From Nocardia jinanensis (GTDB lineage: Bacteria; Actinomycetota; Actinomycetes; Mycobacteriales; Mycobacteriaceae), in assembly GCF_014645735.1 (NCBI RefSeq), contig NZ_BMMH01000007.1:62001-126000 (forward strand): a DNA stretch of 64,000 bases. The letters are read 5' to 3'. Both the position numbers and the translations under genes were made by a program. The number at the start of each line of letters is the position of its first letter. The first letter of the stretch is position 1. Shown here piece by piece: positions 1 to 7,951 of the stretch. The notes under the pieces were generated by a model, which saw only the letters and a program-made list of their open reading frames with translations, did not search any database and was not told the origin of the DNA.

Positions 1-132
1 GTCGAGGAATTGCCCACCATGGATTGGCCGGCGTTCCCCGACCTGGTGCCGTGCCGACAGGGGTGGACGCTGCCGCCGGAAGCGCCGCGGATTCCGCTGA
101 ACTTCGCCGTCGTGGCCACGCGACCGGACTGA
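1..132 (+). CDS. C-terminal end of an unidentified protein (partial, 5' end outside window)
   Basis: An open frame runs in from the window edge and stops with TGA at 130-132, giving about 43 residues ending FAVVATRPD. The composition looks like a real protein end (WTLPPEAPRIPLNF before the tail). A tail of the form FxVVATRP is seen at the end of some SAM-dependent methyltransferases, but this fragment is too short to assign a family. The upstream part lies outside the window. Confidence 0.5.
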   Translation, partial: VEELPTMDWPAFPDLVPCRQGWTLPPEAPRIPLNFAVVATRPD

Positions 133-260
133 AAGTGCCGCCCGGCAAGCTCGTCCGGTTCGCCGAGCAGTGGGGGATCGGGTGCCGCACCGGGCAAGGA
201 CACGCGCGACCGTCCGGTCGGGGACCATATCGAGAATCAGCTGCCCTCTACGCTGGGCTG

Positions 261-464
261 ATGTTCTTCATCTTCGGTTTCGGCACCAAGCGGCGCAACC
301 TCGGCCCCGGCGGAACCCGGAGCTGCCCACGCTGCCACAACACGACGCAGTGGACGCGTGTGCGGGAGTTCAAGCAGTTCACCGTGTTCTTCGTTCCGGT
401 CGCGCGCTGGCAGCGCCGCTCGCTCGAAGTGTGCGGCATCTGCGGCACCGCGGTCGAAGCCTGA
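261..464 (+). CDS. Small zinc-ribbon protein
   Basis: This 67-residue protein has a hydrophobic start (MFFIFGFG), a CPRC pair at about residues 23-26 and a second CGIC pair near the end, separated by about 30 residues. That spacing suits a single zinc ribbon of the short zinc-ribbon proteins common in Nocardia and Mycobacterium. The middle has a hydrophobic patch (FTVFFVPVARW). The frame stays open upstream, but the upstream residues look random and ATG 261 begins the family-like sequence. Function is unknown; a structural or nucleic-acid role is only a guess. Confidence 0.65.
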   Translation: MFFIFGFGTKRRNLGPGGTRSCPRCHNTTQWTRVREFKQFTVFFVPVARWQRRSLEVCGICGTAVEA

Positions 465-537
465 GCGGAGGCGCCGGCCTCGTTCGCCGGTGCGACGCCG
501 TTCGGACGCATTCTGGTCGGCCGTTACCCCGGCCGGC

Positions 538-1368
538 TCAGTCGAGGAACATATCCGGGATCGGATTCGTGCCGCCGCCGTATTCCGACAGGTCGGTGCG
601 GCCGGACTCGATGAGGGCGGTGGCGTCGATATAGCAGTTGCCGGTGTTGTACCGCGCCTCGCGGGACAAGATATCCGCGGCGGCGTCGCCCATGATCCGC
701 GGATCCCGCGACCGTTCCAGCAGGTCCGAACCGTCGGGCAGATTCGCCACTGCCGAGGTCGCGATATAGGTCTGCGGCCACAGGCAGTTCGCCGCGATCC
801 CGGCATCGGCGTACTCCGCCGCCCAGCCGAGGGTCAGCAGGGTCATGCCGTATTTCGAAAGGGTGTAGGAGGGGTGGGCGCCGAGCCAGCGCGGGCTGGT
901 GTTGAGTGGCGGCGCGATGGTCAGGATATGCGGGTTCGGGGCCTGCCGGAGGTGCGGTAGGCAGGCCCGGGTCAGCAGGAAGGTACCGCGCAGGTTGATC
1001 TGCTGCATCAGGTCGAATTTCTTGGCCGAGAGTCGTTCGGTGGGGTCGGTGGCGATGGCGCTCGCGTTGTTCACGCAGTAGTCGATCCGGCCGAATCGCT
1101 CGAGCGCGGTGTCGACGACCCGCCGGATATCCTCCTCCACCCGCACATCACCGACCACCGCGGCCGCTTTCCCGCCCGCCGCCTCGATCTCGGCGACCGC
1201 GGTGTGCACGGTCCCCGGGAGCCTCGGATGGGGCTCGGCCGTCTTGGCCAACAAGACCACGTTCGCGCCCCGGCGGGCGGCCGACAGGGCGACGGCGAGC
1301 CCGATACCGCGGCTGGCTCCGGATACCACCAGGGTCCGGTCGGTGCAGATCTGCTGTTCGGTCGGCAT
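538..1368 (-). CDS. Short-chain dehydrogenase, HSDL2-like
   Basis: 276-residue NAD(P)-dependent oxidoreductase. It shows the Rossmann glycine motif SGASRGIG near residue 17, an NNAS motif near 100 and the catalytic YTLSKYG (YxxxK) near 165. The insert NTSPRWLGAHPSY before the catalytic Tyr and the WPQT stretch after it are typical of hydroxysteroid-dehydrogenase-like 2 proteins rather than classical FabG types. I chose ATG 1368 because AGGAG lies at good spacing; a longer start at 1428 would place the N-terminus in the promoter. It is divergent from the mutase operon and could act on a hydroxyacyl-CoA or similar alcohol, but the substrate is unknown. Confidence 0.85.
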   Translation of the reverse strand: MPTEQQICTDRTLVVSGASRGIGLAVALSAARRGANVVLLAKTAEPHPRLPGTVHTAVAEIEAAGGKAAAVVGDVRVEEDIRRVVDTALERFGRIDYCVNNASAIATDPTERLSAKKFDLMQQINLRGTFLLTRACLPHLRQAPNPHILTIAPPLNTSPRWLGAHPSYTLSKYGMTLLTLGWAAEYADAGIAANCLWPQTYIATSAVANLPDGSDLLERSRDPRIMGDAAADILSREARYNTGNCYIDATALIESGRTDLSEYGGGTNPIPDMFLD

Positions 1369-1402
1369 ATCACTCCTGGTCGATTGCGCGTTTGCGCGAA
1401 GC

Positions 1403-1417
1403 GGTATTGGCATTCTC
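1403..1417. promoter_or_regulatory. Degenerate half-palindrome related to the GAGAAT/ATTCTC operator
   Basis: The sequence GGTATTGGCATTCTC in the divergent SDR/mutase promoter keeps one perfect arm (ATTCTC), but only 3 of 6 bases of the other arm. It may be a weak operator of the regulon described for the 24-47 kb region, or a chance half-site. Confidence 0.25.
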
Positions 1418-1443
1418 ATTTTCTGCAAGTATCGTATTCAACG

Positions 1444-3021
1444 ATGAACGACGCAGTCCATACCTCCTCGGGTATCCCGCTCGATCCGGTCTACGGGCCG
1501 GACGACCGGCGTACCGAACCACCCGCGCCCGGCGCGTTTCCGTTCACCCGGGGCAACTACGCCACCGGATACCGGGGACGACTGTGGACCTTCCGGCAGT
1601 ACTCGGGATTCGGCACGGCCGAAGAGTCCAACCGGCGCTATCGCTACCTGATGGACCAGGGCGGCACCGGCCTATCGGTCGCGCTCGACCTGCCCACCCA
1701 GTGCGGTTACGACTCCGACGATCCCGAAGTGGGGGAGGAGGTCGGCCGGGTCGGGGTCGCGGTCGACACCCTCGCCGACGCCGAGATCCTCTTCGACGGC
1801 ATCCCCCTGGACAAGATCAGCACCAGCTTCACCATCAACGGCACGGCCGCGATCCTGCTCGCGTTCTACGTCGCCGCGGCGGAGAAGAAAGGTGTGCCCC
1901 GGGAGAAGCTCACGGGCACCATCCAGAACGACATCCTGAAGGAATACGCCTCACGCGGCACCTGGATCTGGCCCCCGCAGCCCTCGCTGCGGCTCATCGC
2001 CGACACCATCGAATTCTGTGCCGCCGAGGTGCCGCGGTTCAACGCGATCTCGGTGGCGGGCGCGCATTTCCGCGACGCCGGCGCGACCGCGGTGCAGGAG
2101 ATGGCGTTCACCCTCGCCGACGGTGTCACCTACTGCGATACCGTCGTCGAACGCGGCCGGATGAGTATCGAGAGGTTCGCCCCGCAGATCTCGTTCTTCT
2201 TCTACACCCACGGTGATTTCTTCGAGGAGATCGCCAAATACCGAGCCGGGCGGCGCCGCTGGGCGACCATCGTGCGCGAACGCTACGGCGCGACCTCGGA
2301 CAAAGCCTCGATGTTCCGTTTCGGCTGTGTGGCCGGCGGTGCCTCGCTCTACGCCCCGCAAGCGCAGAACAATCTCGTCCGGATCGCCTACGAGGCGATG
2401 GCGGCGGTGCTCGGCGGGGTGCAGTCGATGTTCACCGCGGCCTGGGACGAACCCTTCGCGCTGCCCAGCGAGGAATCGGCGACCATGGCGCTGCGCACCC
2501 AGCAGATCCTCGCCTACGAGACCGGGGTGACCCGGGTGGCCGACCCGCTCGGCGGTTCGTATTTCGTGGAAGCGCTCACCGACAAGACCGAAGCGGCCAT
2601 CCAGGAGATCATGGCCGACCTGGAGAACCGCGGCGGGATGGTCCGCGCCATCGAGGACGGTTATCTGCAGGGCCTGATCGCCGACGAAGCCTACAAACTG
2701 CACCAGGAGATCGAATCCGGCGTCAAACCCGTAGTCGGAGTGAACAAATTCGTCTCCGATGAGCCCGCACCCGAGATCTCCACCTACGAGCTCGATGCCG
2801 AGGGCCGCGAGAAGCAGCTGAAACGGCTGGCCAAGGTCAAAGCCGAACGGGATTCCACCGCGGTGCGCGACACGCTGGCCGCGCTGTCCCGAGCCGCCGA
2901 AGGAGACGAGAATCTGATGCATCGTCTGGTCGAATGCGCCAACGCCTACTGCACGGTGGGCGAGATGACCGCCGCGCTCAAAACGGTCTGGGGCGAATTC
3001 CAGCAGCCGGTGGTGTTCTGA
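1444..3021 (+). CDS. B12-dependent acyl-CoA mutase, large (substrate-binding) subunit
   Basis: 525-residue member of the methylmalonyl-CoA mutase family without its own B12 domain; the cobalamin subunit is the next gene (TGATG overlap). These enzymes move a thioester-bearing carbon between adjacent positions of an acyl-CoA by radical chemistry. RQYSGFGTAEESN (about 51-63), TIQNDILKEY (about 159-168) and the TLADGVTYC region are family hallmarks. Tyr53 and Arg171 align with the carboxylate-contacting Tyr/Arg of methylmalonyl-CoA mutase, rather than the Phe/Gln of isobutyryl-CoA mutase. The active-site motif, normally SGYH, is AGAH (Ala207-His208), so the conserved Tyr next to the catalytic His is missing. 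Substrate therefore uncertain. Length matches split mutases such as IcmA. Confidence 0.9.
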   Translation: MNDAVHTSSGIPLDPVYGPDDRRTEPPAPGAFPFTRGNYATGYRGRLWTFRQYSGFGTAEESNRRYRYLMDQGGTGLSVALDLPTQCGYDSDDPEVGEEVGRVGVAVDTLADAEILFDGIPLDKISTSFTINGTAAILLAFYVAAAEKKGVPREKLTGTIQNDILKEYASRGTWIWPPQPSLRLIADTIEFCAAEVPRFNAISVAGAHFRDAGATAVQEMAFTLADGVTYCDTVVERGRMSIERFAPQISFFFYTHGDFFEEIAKYRAGRRRWATIVRERYGATSDKASMFRFGCVAGGASLYAPQAQNNLVRIAYEAMAAVLGGVQSMFTAAWDEPFALPSEESATMALRTQQILAYETGVTRVADPLGGSYFVEALTDKTEAAIQEIMADLENRGGMVRAIEDGYLQGLIADEAYKLHQEIESGVKPVVGVNKFVSDEPAPEISTYELDAEGREKQLKRLAKVKAERDSTAVRDTLAALSRAAEGDENLMHRLVECANAYCTVGEMTAALKTVWGEFQQPVVF

Positions 3022-3428
3022 TGACCGCGCGGGTACTTGTCGCCAAACCCGGTCTGGACGGCCACGATCGTGGCGCCAAGATCGTCGCCAGAACGTTGCG
3101 CGATGCCGGGTTCGAAGTGGTGTACACCGGGATCCGGCAGCGGATAGAGGACATCGTGTCCATCGCCGTCCAGGAGGACGTCGCGGTGGTGGGACTGAGC
3201 ATCCTGTCCGGCGCGCACGTCGCCCTCACTCAGCGGGTGGTCGACGCATTGCGCGGAGCCGACGCCGCCGATATCGCGGTCGTGGTCGGCGGCACGATTC
3301 CGCAGGGCGATATCGAGAAATTGCGGGCCGCCGGCGCCGCCGCGGTCTTCCCGACCGGTACCCCACTGGATGTCCTGGTCACCGAGATGCGGGCGCTCAC
3401 CGGCACTTCGGCACCGGCCTCGACCTGA
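3021..3428 (+). CDS. B12-dependent acyl-CoA mutase, small (cobalamin-binding) subunit
   Basis: 135-residue B12-binding domain protein. The DxHxxG motif (Asp13, His15, Gly18 in GLDGHDRGAK) supplies the His that coordinates cobalt in base-off/His-on cobalamin; SILSG and VVVGGTIP form the other nucleotide-tail contacts. It overlaps the large-subunit stop codon (TGATG), so the two are translated together as one heteromeric mutase. Its length agrees with the roughly 135-residue small subunits of isobutyryl-CoA-type mutases. A strong hairpin follows, ending this part of the operon. Confidence 0.92.
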   Translation: MTARVLVAKPGLDGHDRGAKIVARTLRDAGFEVVYTGIRQRIEDIVSIAVQEDVAVVGLSILSGAHVALTQRVVDALRGADAADIAVVVGGTIPQGDIEKLRAAGAAAVFPTGTPLDVLVTEMRALTGTSAPAST

Positions 3429-3454
3429 CCTCTGGACGCCGCGTCGTCCGGCCC

Positions 3455-3487
3455 GGAGCCGCCGCCATGACGGTGGGCGGCGGCTCC
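3455..3487 (+). terminator. Strong hairpin after the mutase genes
   Basis: A perfect 12-bp GC-rich stem (GGAGCCGCCGCC / GGCGGCGGCTCC) with a 9-nt loop follows the small-subunit stop by 26 bases. There is no T-tract, as is usual in actinomycetes. It probably ends or attenuates transcription before the next gene. Confidence 0.6.
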
Positions 3488-3513
3488 ACCCGAATCATGA
3501 GAGTGGAGGAATC

Positions 3514-4470
3514 GTGCGGATCGGCGTGATGATCGGACCCGAGCGCGGCGATACCGCGCGCAAGGCCGCCCGGATGATCGACGACATCAAGTGGGCCGAA
3601 GCGGCCGGTATGGACACCGCCTGGATTCCGCAGATCCCCACGGATTTCGACGCGCTGGTCACCGTGGCCCTGCTGGGATCGGTAACCGAACGGATCGAAC
3701 TCGGTACCGCGGTGGTCCCTCTCCAAGCGCAGCATCCGATCGCCCTGGCCCGCCAGGCGCTGTCCGCGCACGCGGTGGCCGGCGGCCGGCTCGCGCTCGG
3801 AGTCGGCCCGTCGCATCACTGGATCGTGCAGGACATGCTCGGACTGCCCTACGAGAAGCCCGCCGCCTACACCCGGGACTACCTCGAGGTGCTGAATCCG
3901 GCACTGAACGGACCCGGCACGATCGAGGTTTCGAACGGAACCTTCACCGTGCACAATCCGCTCGACCTCGGGCCGGTGGCTCCGCTGCCCGTTCTGGTGG
4001 CGGCGCTGGGCCCGGTCATGCTGCGGATCGCCGGCGAACACGCCGACGGCACCATCCTGTGGATGGCCGACGAACGCGCCATCGCCGACCATATCGCCCC
4101 CCGGATCAACAAAGCCGCCGCCGACGCCGGGCGCGGCATCCCGAGAATCGTTGCCGGGCTGCCCATCTGCCTGTGCGCGAACGCAGATATCGACACCGCG
4201 CGTGAACGCGCCAACCGGATTCTCGGCGAGGCCGAGGTGTCACCGAACTATCAGCGGCTGCTGGAACAGGGCGATGCCCGCGATATCGGCGATATCTGTA
4301 TCGCCGGTGACGAGGAAGCCATCGCCGCCGGATTGCGCCGGTACGCCGACGCCGGTGCCACCGATCTGTCGGTACGCCTGCTGCCGATCGGTGACAACCG
4401 CGACGAACTGGTCGCCTCCAAACGGCGCACCCGGGAGATGATCGCGGAAATCGCGAAGGACCTGCGGTGA
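3514..4470 (+). CDS. LLM-class F420-dependent oxidoreductase
   Basis: 318-residue luciferase-like (bacterial luciferase/F420) TIM-barrel protein. It begins VRIGVMIGPERGDTARKA, followed by a DTAWIPQIP strand and a GGRLALGVGPSH segment (about 90-105), which in this superfamily contacts the F420 phosphate tail. GTG 3514 is chosen because GGAGG precedes it at 4-8 bases and the match begins there. It follows the mutase pair after a hairpin and is directly coupled to the next small reading frame (TGATG at 4468). It probably reduces or dehydrogenates a pathway intermediate with F420; the substrate cannot be inferred. Confidence 0.85.
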   Translation: MRIGVMIGPERGDTARKAARMIDDIKWAEAAGMDTAWIPQIPTDFDALVTVALLGSVTERIELGTAVVPLQAQHPIALARQALSAHAVAGGRLALGVGPSHHWIVQDMLGLPYEKPAAYTRDYLEVLNPALNGPGTIEVSNGTFTVHNPLDLGPVAPLPVLVAALGPVMLRIAGEHADGTILWMADERAIADHIAPRINKAAADAGRGIPRIVAGLPICLCANADIDTARERANRILGEAEVSPNYQRLLEQGDARDIGDICIAGDEEAIAAGLRRYADAGATDLSVRLLPIGDNRDELVASKRRTREMIAEIAKDLR

Positions 4471-4603
4471 TGCGATACCTCCGCCTTCGCTACGGCCTCC
4501 GCGGACCGCATGAATCCGTTCGGAAGGAGCTTCTATGATGCGATATCTTCGCCTTCGCTTCGGCCTCCGCGGATCGTATGAATCCGCTCCGAAAGAGCTT
4601 CTA
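4468..4603 (+). repeat. Two tandem 68-bp repeats at a stop/start junction
   Basis: Unit 1 is 4468-4535 and unit 2 is 4536-4603; they differ at 8 of 68 positions. Each begins TGATGCGATA and ends in a purine-rich ribosome-binding segment plus TTCTA, so every unit recreates an ATGA or TGATG overlap. Each unit has an imperfect inverted repeat (ATGCGRT arms around CTTCGCTWCGGCCTCCGCGG). The core resembles, in opposite orientation, the 75-bp repeat at 43442-43591. Confidence 0.85.
4470..4538 (+). CDS. Small coupled reading frame 1 (22 residues) in repeat unit 1
   Basis: ATG 4470 overlaps the TGA of the LLM gene, and its TGA (4536-4538) overlaps the ATG of the next small frame. The peptide MRYLRLRYGLRGPHESVRKELL is basic. 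It may be a leader that carries ribosomes to the CoA-transferase, or a by-product of the repeat. Expression is not known. Confidence 0.4.
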   Translation: MRYLRLRYGLRGPHESVRKELL

Positions 4604-4606
4604 TGA
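4535..4606 (+). CDS. Small coupled reading frame 2 (23 residues) in repeat unit 2
   Basis: ATG 4535 follows AAGGAG at ideal spacing; its TGA (4604-4606) overlaps the CoA-transferase ATG at 4603. The peptide begins MMRYLRLRFGLRG and ends KELL, so it closely repeats frame 1. Several of the differences between the units are silent or conservative in this frame. It may serve only for translational coupling. Confidence 0.4.
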   Translation: MMRYLRLRFGLRGSYESAPKELL

Positions 4607-5664
4607 TTACCGGGCCGTTGGCCGGCATTCGAGTGCTGGAGGTCGGCACGATGTTGGCCGGTCCCTACGCCACCATGATGCTCGCCGATCTGGGCGCCGA
4701 CGTGGTGAAACTCGAACCGCCGGGCGGTGATATCTCGCGTAAGGTCGGCGATTCTTATTTCGCCAGTCTCAACCGCGGGAAACGCAGTATCTGCCTGGAC
4801 CTGACCTCCGAGGCCGGCCAGCGCAGGCTGGGTGAACTCGCCGCCGATTCGCATGCGCTGCTGGTGAACCTGAAACCCTCGGCCATCCGCAAACTCGGGC
4901 TCACCTACGAGGCGCTGCGCCGCCACAACGAGCGCATCGTCTGCGTCGCGCTCACCGGTTTCGGCCTGGACAACGGTGACGACCCCGCCTTCGACTACGT
5001 CGTGCAGGCGGCCACCGGCGTCGCCGCCCTCACCGGCGATCCGGCCGGGCCACCGATGCTGCCCGGCTACTCCTCCGCCGACAATTCCACCGGCCTGACC
5101 GCCGCCCTCGGCCTGCTCGCCCAGATCGTCTCGGGACGCGGTGGACAGATCGACGTCTCGCTACGCGATGTGATGCTGTCCCAGCTGAACTATCACGCGG
5201 CCGCCTACCTCGACGACGGTGTCGAACCCGAGCGCCGCCCCAACGGCGCCCACTCGTATTACGTTCCGGCCCAGCTGTTCCCGACCGCTCAGGGGCACCT
5301 GGCCCTGTTCATCACCCACGACGGCTTCTGGAAACTCTTCGCGGGAGAGGCCGGGCTGGCCGGGTTCGAAACCATGGCGGAGCGGGCGAGCAGTCGGGAA
5401 TCCGTCCTCGGCATGGTGACCGCGGTACTGGCCACCGATACCGCGGCCTCCTGGGAGGCCCGGCTGCGACCGCTGGGTGTGCCTGCCGCCGCGGTCCGCA
5501 CGCTGCCGGAGGCGCTGGAGGCGACGCCGGACATGGTCGTGCGGGCCGGGGAACACCGGCTCGTCGCCACGTCGATACACGTGGCGGGCTGGACCCCGGA
5601 CTACCGCCCGCCACCCCGCCTCGGCGAACACGACGCTGCCACCGGAAACGGTACGGCGGCGTAG
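4603..5664 (+). CDS. CaiB/BaiF (type III) CoA-transferase
   Basis: 353-residue CoA-transferase that would activate an organic acid by CoA transfer from another thioester. N-terminal LAGIRVLEVGTMLAGPYATMMLADLGADVVKLEPP is the family signature; Asp160 in SSADNSTG corresponds to the Asp that forms the covalent anhydride intermediate. The start is fixed by the ATGA overlap with the preceding small frame. It lies at the end of the mutase/LLM operon. It is somewhat shorter than the usual 390-410 residues, with a reduced C-terminal domain. The partner acid is unknown. Confidence 0.9.
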   Translation: MITGPLAGIRVLEVGTMLAGPYATMMLADLGADVVKLEPPGGDISRKVGDSYFASLNRGKRSICLDLTSEAGQRRLGELAADSHALLVNLKPSAIRKLGLTYEALRRHNERIVCVALTGFGLDNGDDPAFDYVVQAATGVAALTGDPAGPPMLPGYSSADNSTGLTAALGLLAQIVSGRGGQIDVSLRDVMLSQLNYHAAAYLDDGVEPERRPNGAHSYYVPAQLFPTAQGHLALFITHDGFWKLFAGEAGLAGFETMAERASSRESVLGMVTAVLATDTAASWEARLRPLGVPAAAVRTLPEALEATPDMVVRAGEHRLVATSIHVAGWTPDYRPPPRLGEHDAATGNGTAA

Positions 5665-5719
5665 CTCGATTCGGCAGGTGGGTGACCAGCGGGCCCGCGA
5701 CTGTCCGCTGCTGGGCAGG

Positions 5720-6373
5720 TCAGAAGGCCAATTCCGGCCAGCCGATGCGGATAGGGAACGGAAAGTCGATCAGAACGCCGTCCTGGTCGGCGGACGTCCA
5801 TTCCCCGGTCAGTAGGTAGTTGGTGGGGTGCAAAGGATGAACCCCGTCGGGCAGATGAGCTGCGCCGGTTTGGAGTGCGTAGGCGCGGATCGTGGCGATC
5901 GTGCTGACGTCGGCCGCCAGCGCTATCTCCCAGTACCAGGGAATCCCAGCGCCCGCGTAGCGGCTCTTCTTGGCTTCGACGTCGGATTTTGTGTTCGACG
6001 GGGAGAGCACCTCGCCTACCAGAAGGGTGTCCGCGGCCCGGATGTCCTGGTACGGCGACTCCAGGCATCGATACACGAGGAAATCGGGCGTGAGGAAGTC
6101 CGATTTGCCCTGCTCGCCGAGGAAAACATTGTTCTCGAAATCCACCTGCCAGCAGGTTTCCGGTCTTTCCGCCATACTTTTGCGTGCACACAGTTCGAGG
6201 GCGTTGGTCAGGCGGCGTGTGAAGCGCTGATGCTCCGCGGGCCCGCGCCGCAGCCACACCACGCGCCCGGCCCAGAGCTCGATCTGGCCGGCCACCTCAT
6301 CGGGTAGCCGCTCCAGCTCCTCCCAGGTCATGTACTCGGGGAGGTCGGGCTTCTCGATCCGGGGCGAGGACAT
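5720..6373 (-). CDS. Uma2 family (DUF820) restriction-endonuclease-like protein
   Basis: 217-residue PD-(D/E)xK-fold protein. The nuclease triad is visible: Asp97 in TPDFLVY, Glu121 in VGEVLSPSN and a Lys at 135 or 136 in the DVEAKKSRYAGAGIPWYW segment. Uma2 proteins are very common in actinomycetes and cyanobacteria, often in multiple copies. Their biological role is not established, though mobile or defensive functions have been proposed. The gene is convergent with the CoA-transferase operon and stands alone. Confidence 0.88.
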   Translation of the reverse strand: MSSPRIEKPDLPEYMTWEELERLPDEVAGQIELWAGRVVWLRRGPAEHQRFTRRLTNALELCARKSMAERPETCWQVDFENNVFLGEQGKSDFLTPDFLVYRCLESPYQDIRAADTLLVGEVLSPSNTKSDVEAKKSRYAGAGIPWYWEIALAADVSTIATIRAYALQTGAAHLPDGVHPLHPTNYLLTGEWTSADQDGVLIDFPFPIRIGWPELAF

Positions 6374-6654
6374 GCTCCCATGCTATGGCGAAGGGGGTGG
6401 GTGAGCGCTACCCTCCGGCGCGAGGTCCTGCACAGCGGACCTTTTCCGAGGGAAATCGGGCAAGCGAACAGCGGAACTCCTATCTCTTTCACCCGATGCA
6501 TTGTCGCTACGGAGGCGCGGCTATGGCCGCTCGGCGTCTCCGCCGCCGTGCTGCTCAGTAAGTACCGCCCAGCGCTCCACCTCGGCGAACACGGCGGCGA
6601 CGCGCCCTGGCTTCGCGCTGAGCGATCGTCAGTGGCAGCGCCGCTGTCGCCCTG
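6374..6654. other. Intergenic stretch without a supported gene
   Basis: This region upstream of the Uma2 gene contains open frames on the forward strand, but none has family-like composition or a good ribosome-binding site. It may hold the Uma2 promoter (reverse) and eroded coding sequence leading into the fragment at 6655. Confidence 0.4.
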
Positions 6655-6759
6655 GTGAACGATATCGGGAAGGTCGCCCAGGCCGAGGACACGATAAACC
6701 GGCCGAAGGAAGCCTATGAGGTGGGCTCCGGGCGTGCGCCGTGGGAGGACGCCGTATGA
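6655..6759 (+). CDS. Short hypothetical frame, possibly a gene remnant
   Basis: GTG 6655 opens a 34-residue frame beginning VNDIGKVAQAEDT and ending APWEDAV. The composition looks protein-like (acidic, helical), unlike the frames around it. An in-frame stop lies shortly upstream, so it is either a very small gene or the tail of a decayed one. It precedes the frameshifted gene at 6799 by 39 bases. No family recognised. Confidence 0.3.
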   Translation: MNDIGKVAQAEDTINRPKEAYEVGSGRAPWEDAV

Positions 6760-6798
6760 CCTTCCGGTGGAGTTCGGTGACTGAATCAGGCGGTATCC

Positions 6799-7174
6799 GT
6801 GTTCGATGATCCGAACCTGGATCCCGGCGTGGAATCCATGGCCCGTCGGGTACTTGCCGCGGCGGAACGTCTGGAGACGGCGAGCCTACGAGTAGAGCGC
6901 ACCGTGCTGGAGGATCTGTGGAGCGAACCGGTTCCGGTGACAGAGGAGCTCATGGCGTCGGTGGCGGCGATGCCGAACGCCTCGCCGGAGTTGCGGCACT
7001 ACCGCGCGCGTCGATGCAGGCGAATGCCGCTGGCCGGATATAGAGCAGATCGCGCGGCCGGTGCCGCCGGAGGTCGCGGAACTCGAGAGTTTCGCCCTCC
7101 TATGTATGGGCTTGGGATACACCGGCTTCCGCACCGGAAAAACCCGTGCCCCCGCCCGCCTCGCGCCGGAATGA
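6799..7174 (+). pseudogene. Frameshifted hypothetical gene
   Basis: From GTG 6799 the frame encodes a plausible acidic helical protein (FDDPNLDPGVESMARRV, then TEELMASVAAMPNASPELRHYRAR). After about residue 75 it turns into arginine-rich noise. A one-base shift near 7010 restores sensible protein (VDAGECRWPDIEQIARPV, then EVAELESFALLCMGLGYTGF) up to TGA 7172-7174. So there is either an inactivating frameshift or a sequencing error. No domain recognised. The gene lies just upstream of two DUF3558 lipoproteins and may once have belonged to that cassette. Confidence 0.55.
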
Positions 7175-7243
7175 CAACGTTGCCGGGCCGAGCGATTGGC
7201 CAGACGATTTCGACGATTACCCGACACAGAGGACTTGGCTGCA

Positions 7244-7774
7244 ATGAGAAGAACACTGGTGACGGCACTGCTCGCCGGAGTAGTCGCGGCGACGAGTATC
7301 TCCTGCAGCGGCGCGGGTGACACAGCGGACACACCGCCCGTCGCACATCCCTGCGATATCCCCGCTACGGCTCTCACCGAAGCCGAGATCGCGCTGCAGC
7401 CCTTGATGACCGAGCCATTCGGGACCGAATTCTCGGGGTGGGACGGCTGTATCTGGAAGTCCACTGCTGGGTGGTACGACGCGGCCGTGTACTTCGGTCC
7501 GAGTTCGCTGGACGAGTTTCAGCAGGACCCGCGTTACCAGGATTACCGGGTCGCGGGGCCCGCCATGGCCGGCGACCGGACGGCACTTGAATTCGGTGAC
7601 GCACTCGACCCGGATCGGAAGGAGCGCTGCTACTTCGGTGTGGAACTTCCGCAGGGGATGGCACTCATCTGGTCGCGTCTGCCGGTCGGGCCCGGCGGGG
7701 GTGCGGCGGTCGGCGATATCTGTGCGGAGGGGGAGCGGGTCGCCGAGGTGCTGAGCTCCTACCTGCCCGAATGA
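7244..7774 (+). CDS. DUF3558-type lipoprotein 1
   Basis: 176-residue predicted lipoprotein. The signal peptide runs from MRRTLVTALLAGVVAATSIS to the lipidated Cys21 (SISC). The mature part opens with the HPCDIPATALTEAEI pattern typical of DUF3558, followed by GCIWK and a late Cys pair. DUF3558 proteins are abundant in Nocardia and related genera, often beside type VII secretion substrates; function unknown. ATG 7244 is the first start giving a clean signal peptide. It is probably cotranscribed with the next lipoprotein and the PE/PPE-like genes. Confidence 0.82.
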   Translation: MRRTLVTALLAGVVAATSISCSGAGDTADTPPVAHPCDIPATALTEAEIALQPLMTEPFGTEFSGWDGCIWKSTAGWYDAAVYFGPSSLDEFQQDPRYQDYRVAGPAMAGDRTALEFGDALDPDRKERCYFGVELPQGMALIWSRLPVGPGGGAAVGDICAEGERVAEVLSSYLPE

Positions 7775-7951
7775 CGGGATGCCGCCGCGCTTGCAGTGGT
7801 CACCGCCTGATCGTTCGGCGAGCCGCGTTGCTGGTCGGCGGGTTGAGTGAGGGTTGAGGGGTGGGTAGGGTCAGCGGGGACGCGGGGGGCCGGCCGGTTC
7901 CCGGTTCGATATGGAATTTCGATATGGAATGCCGGTGTCGGGAGGTTCGTG

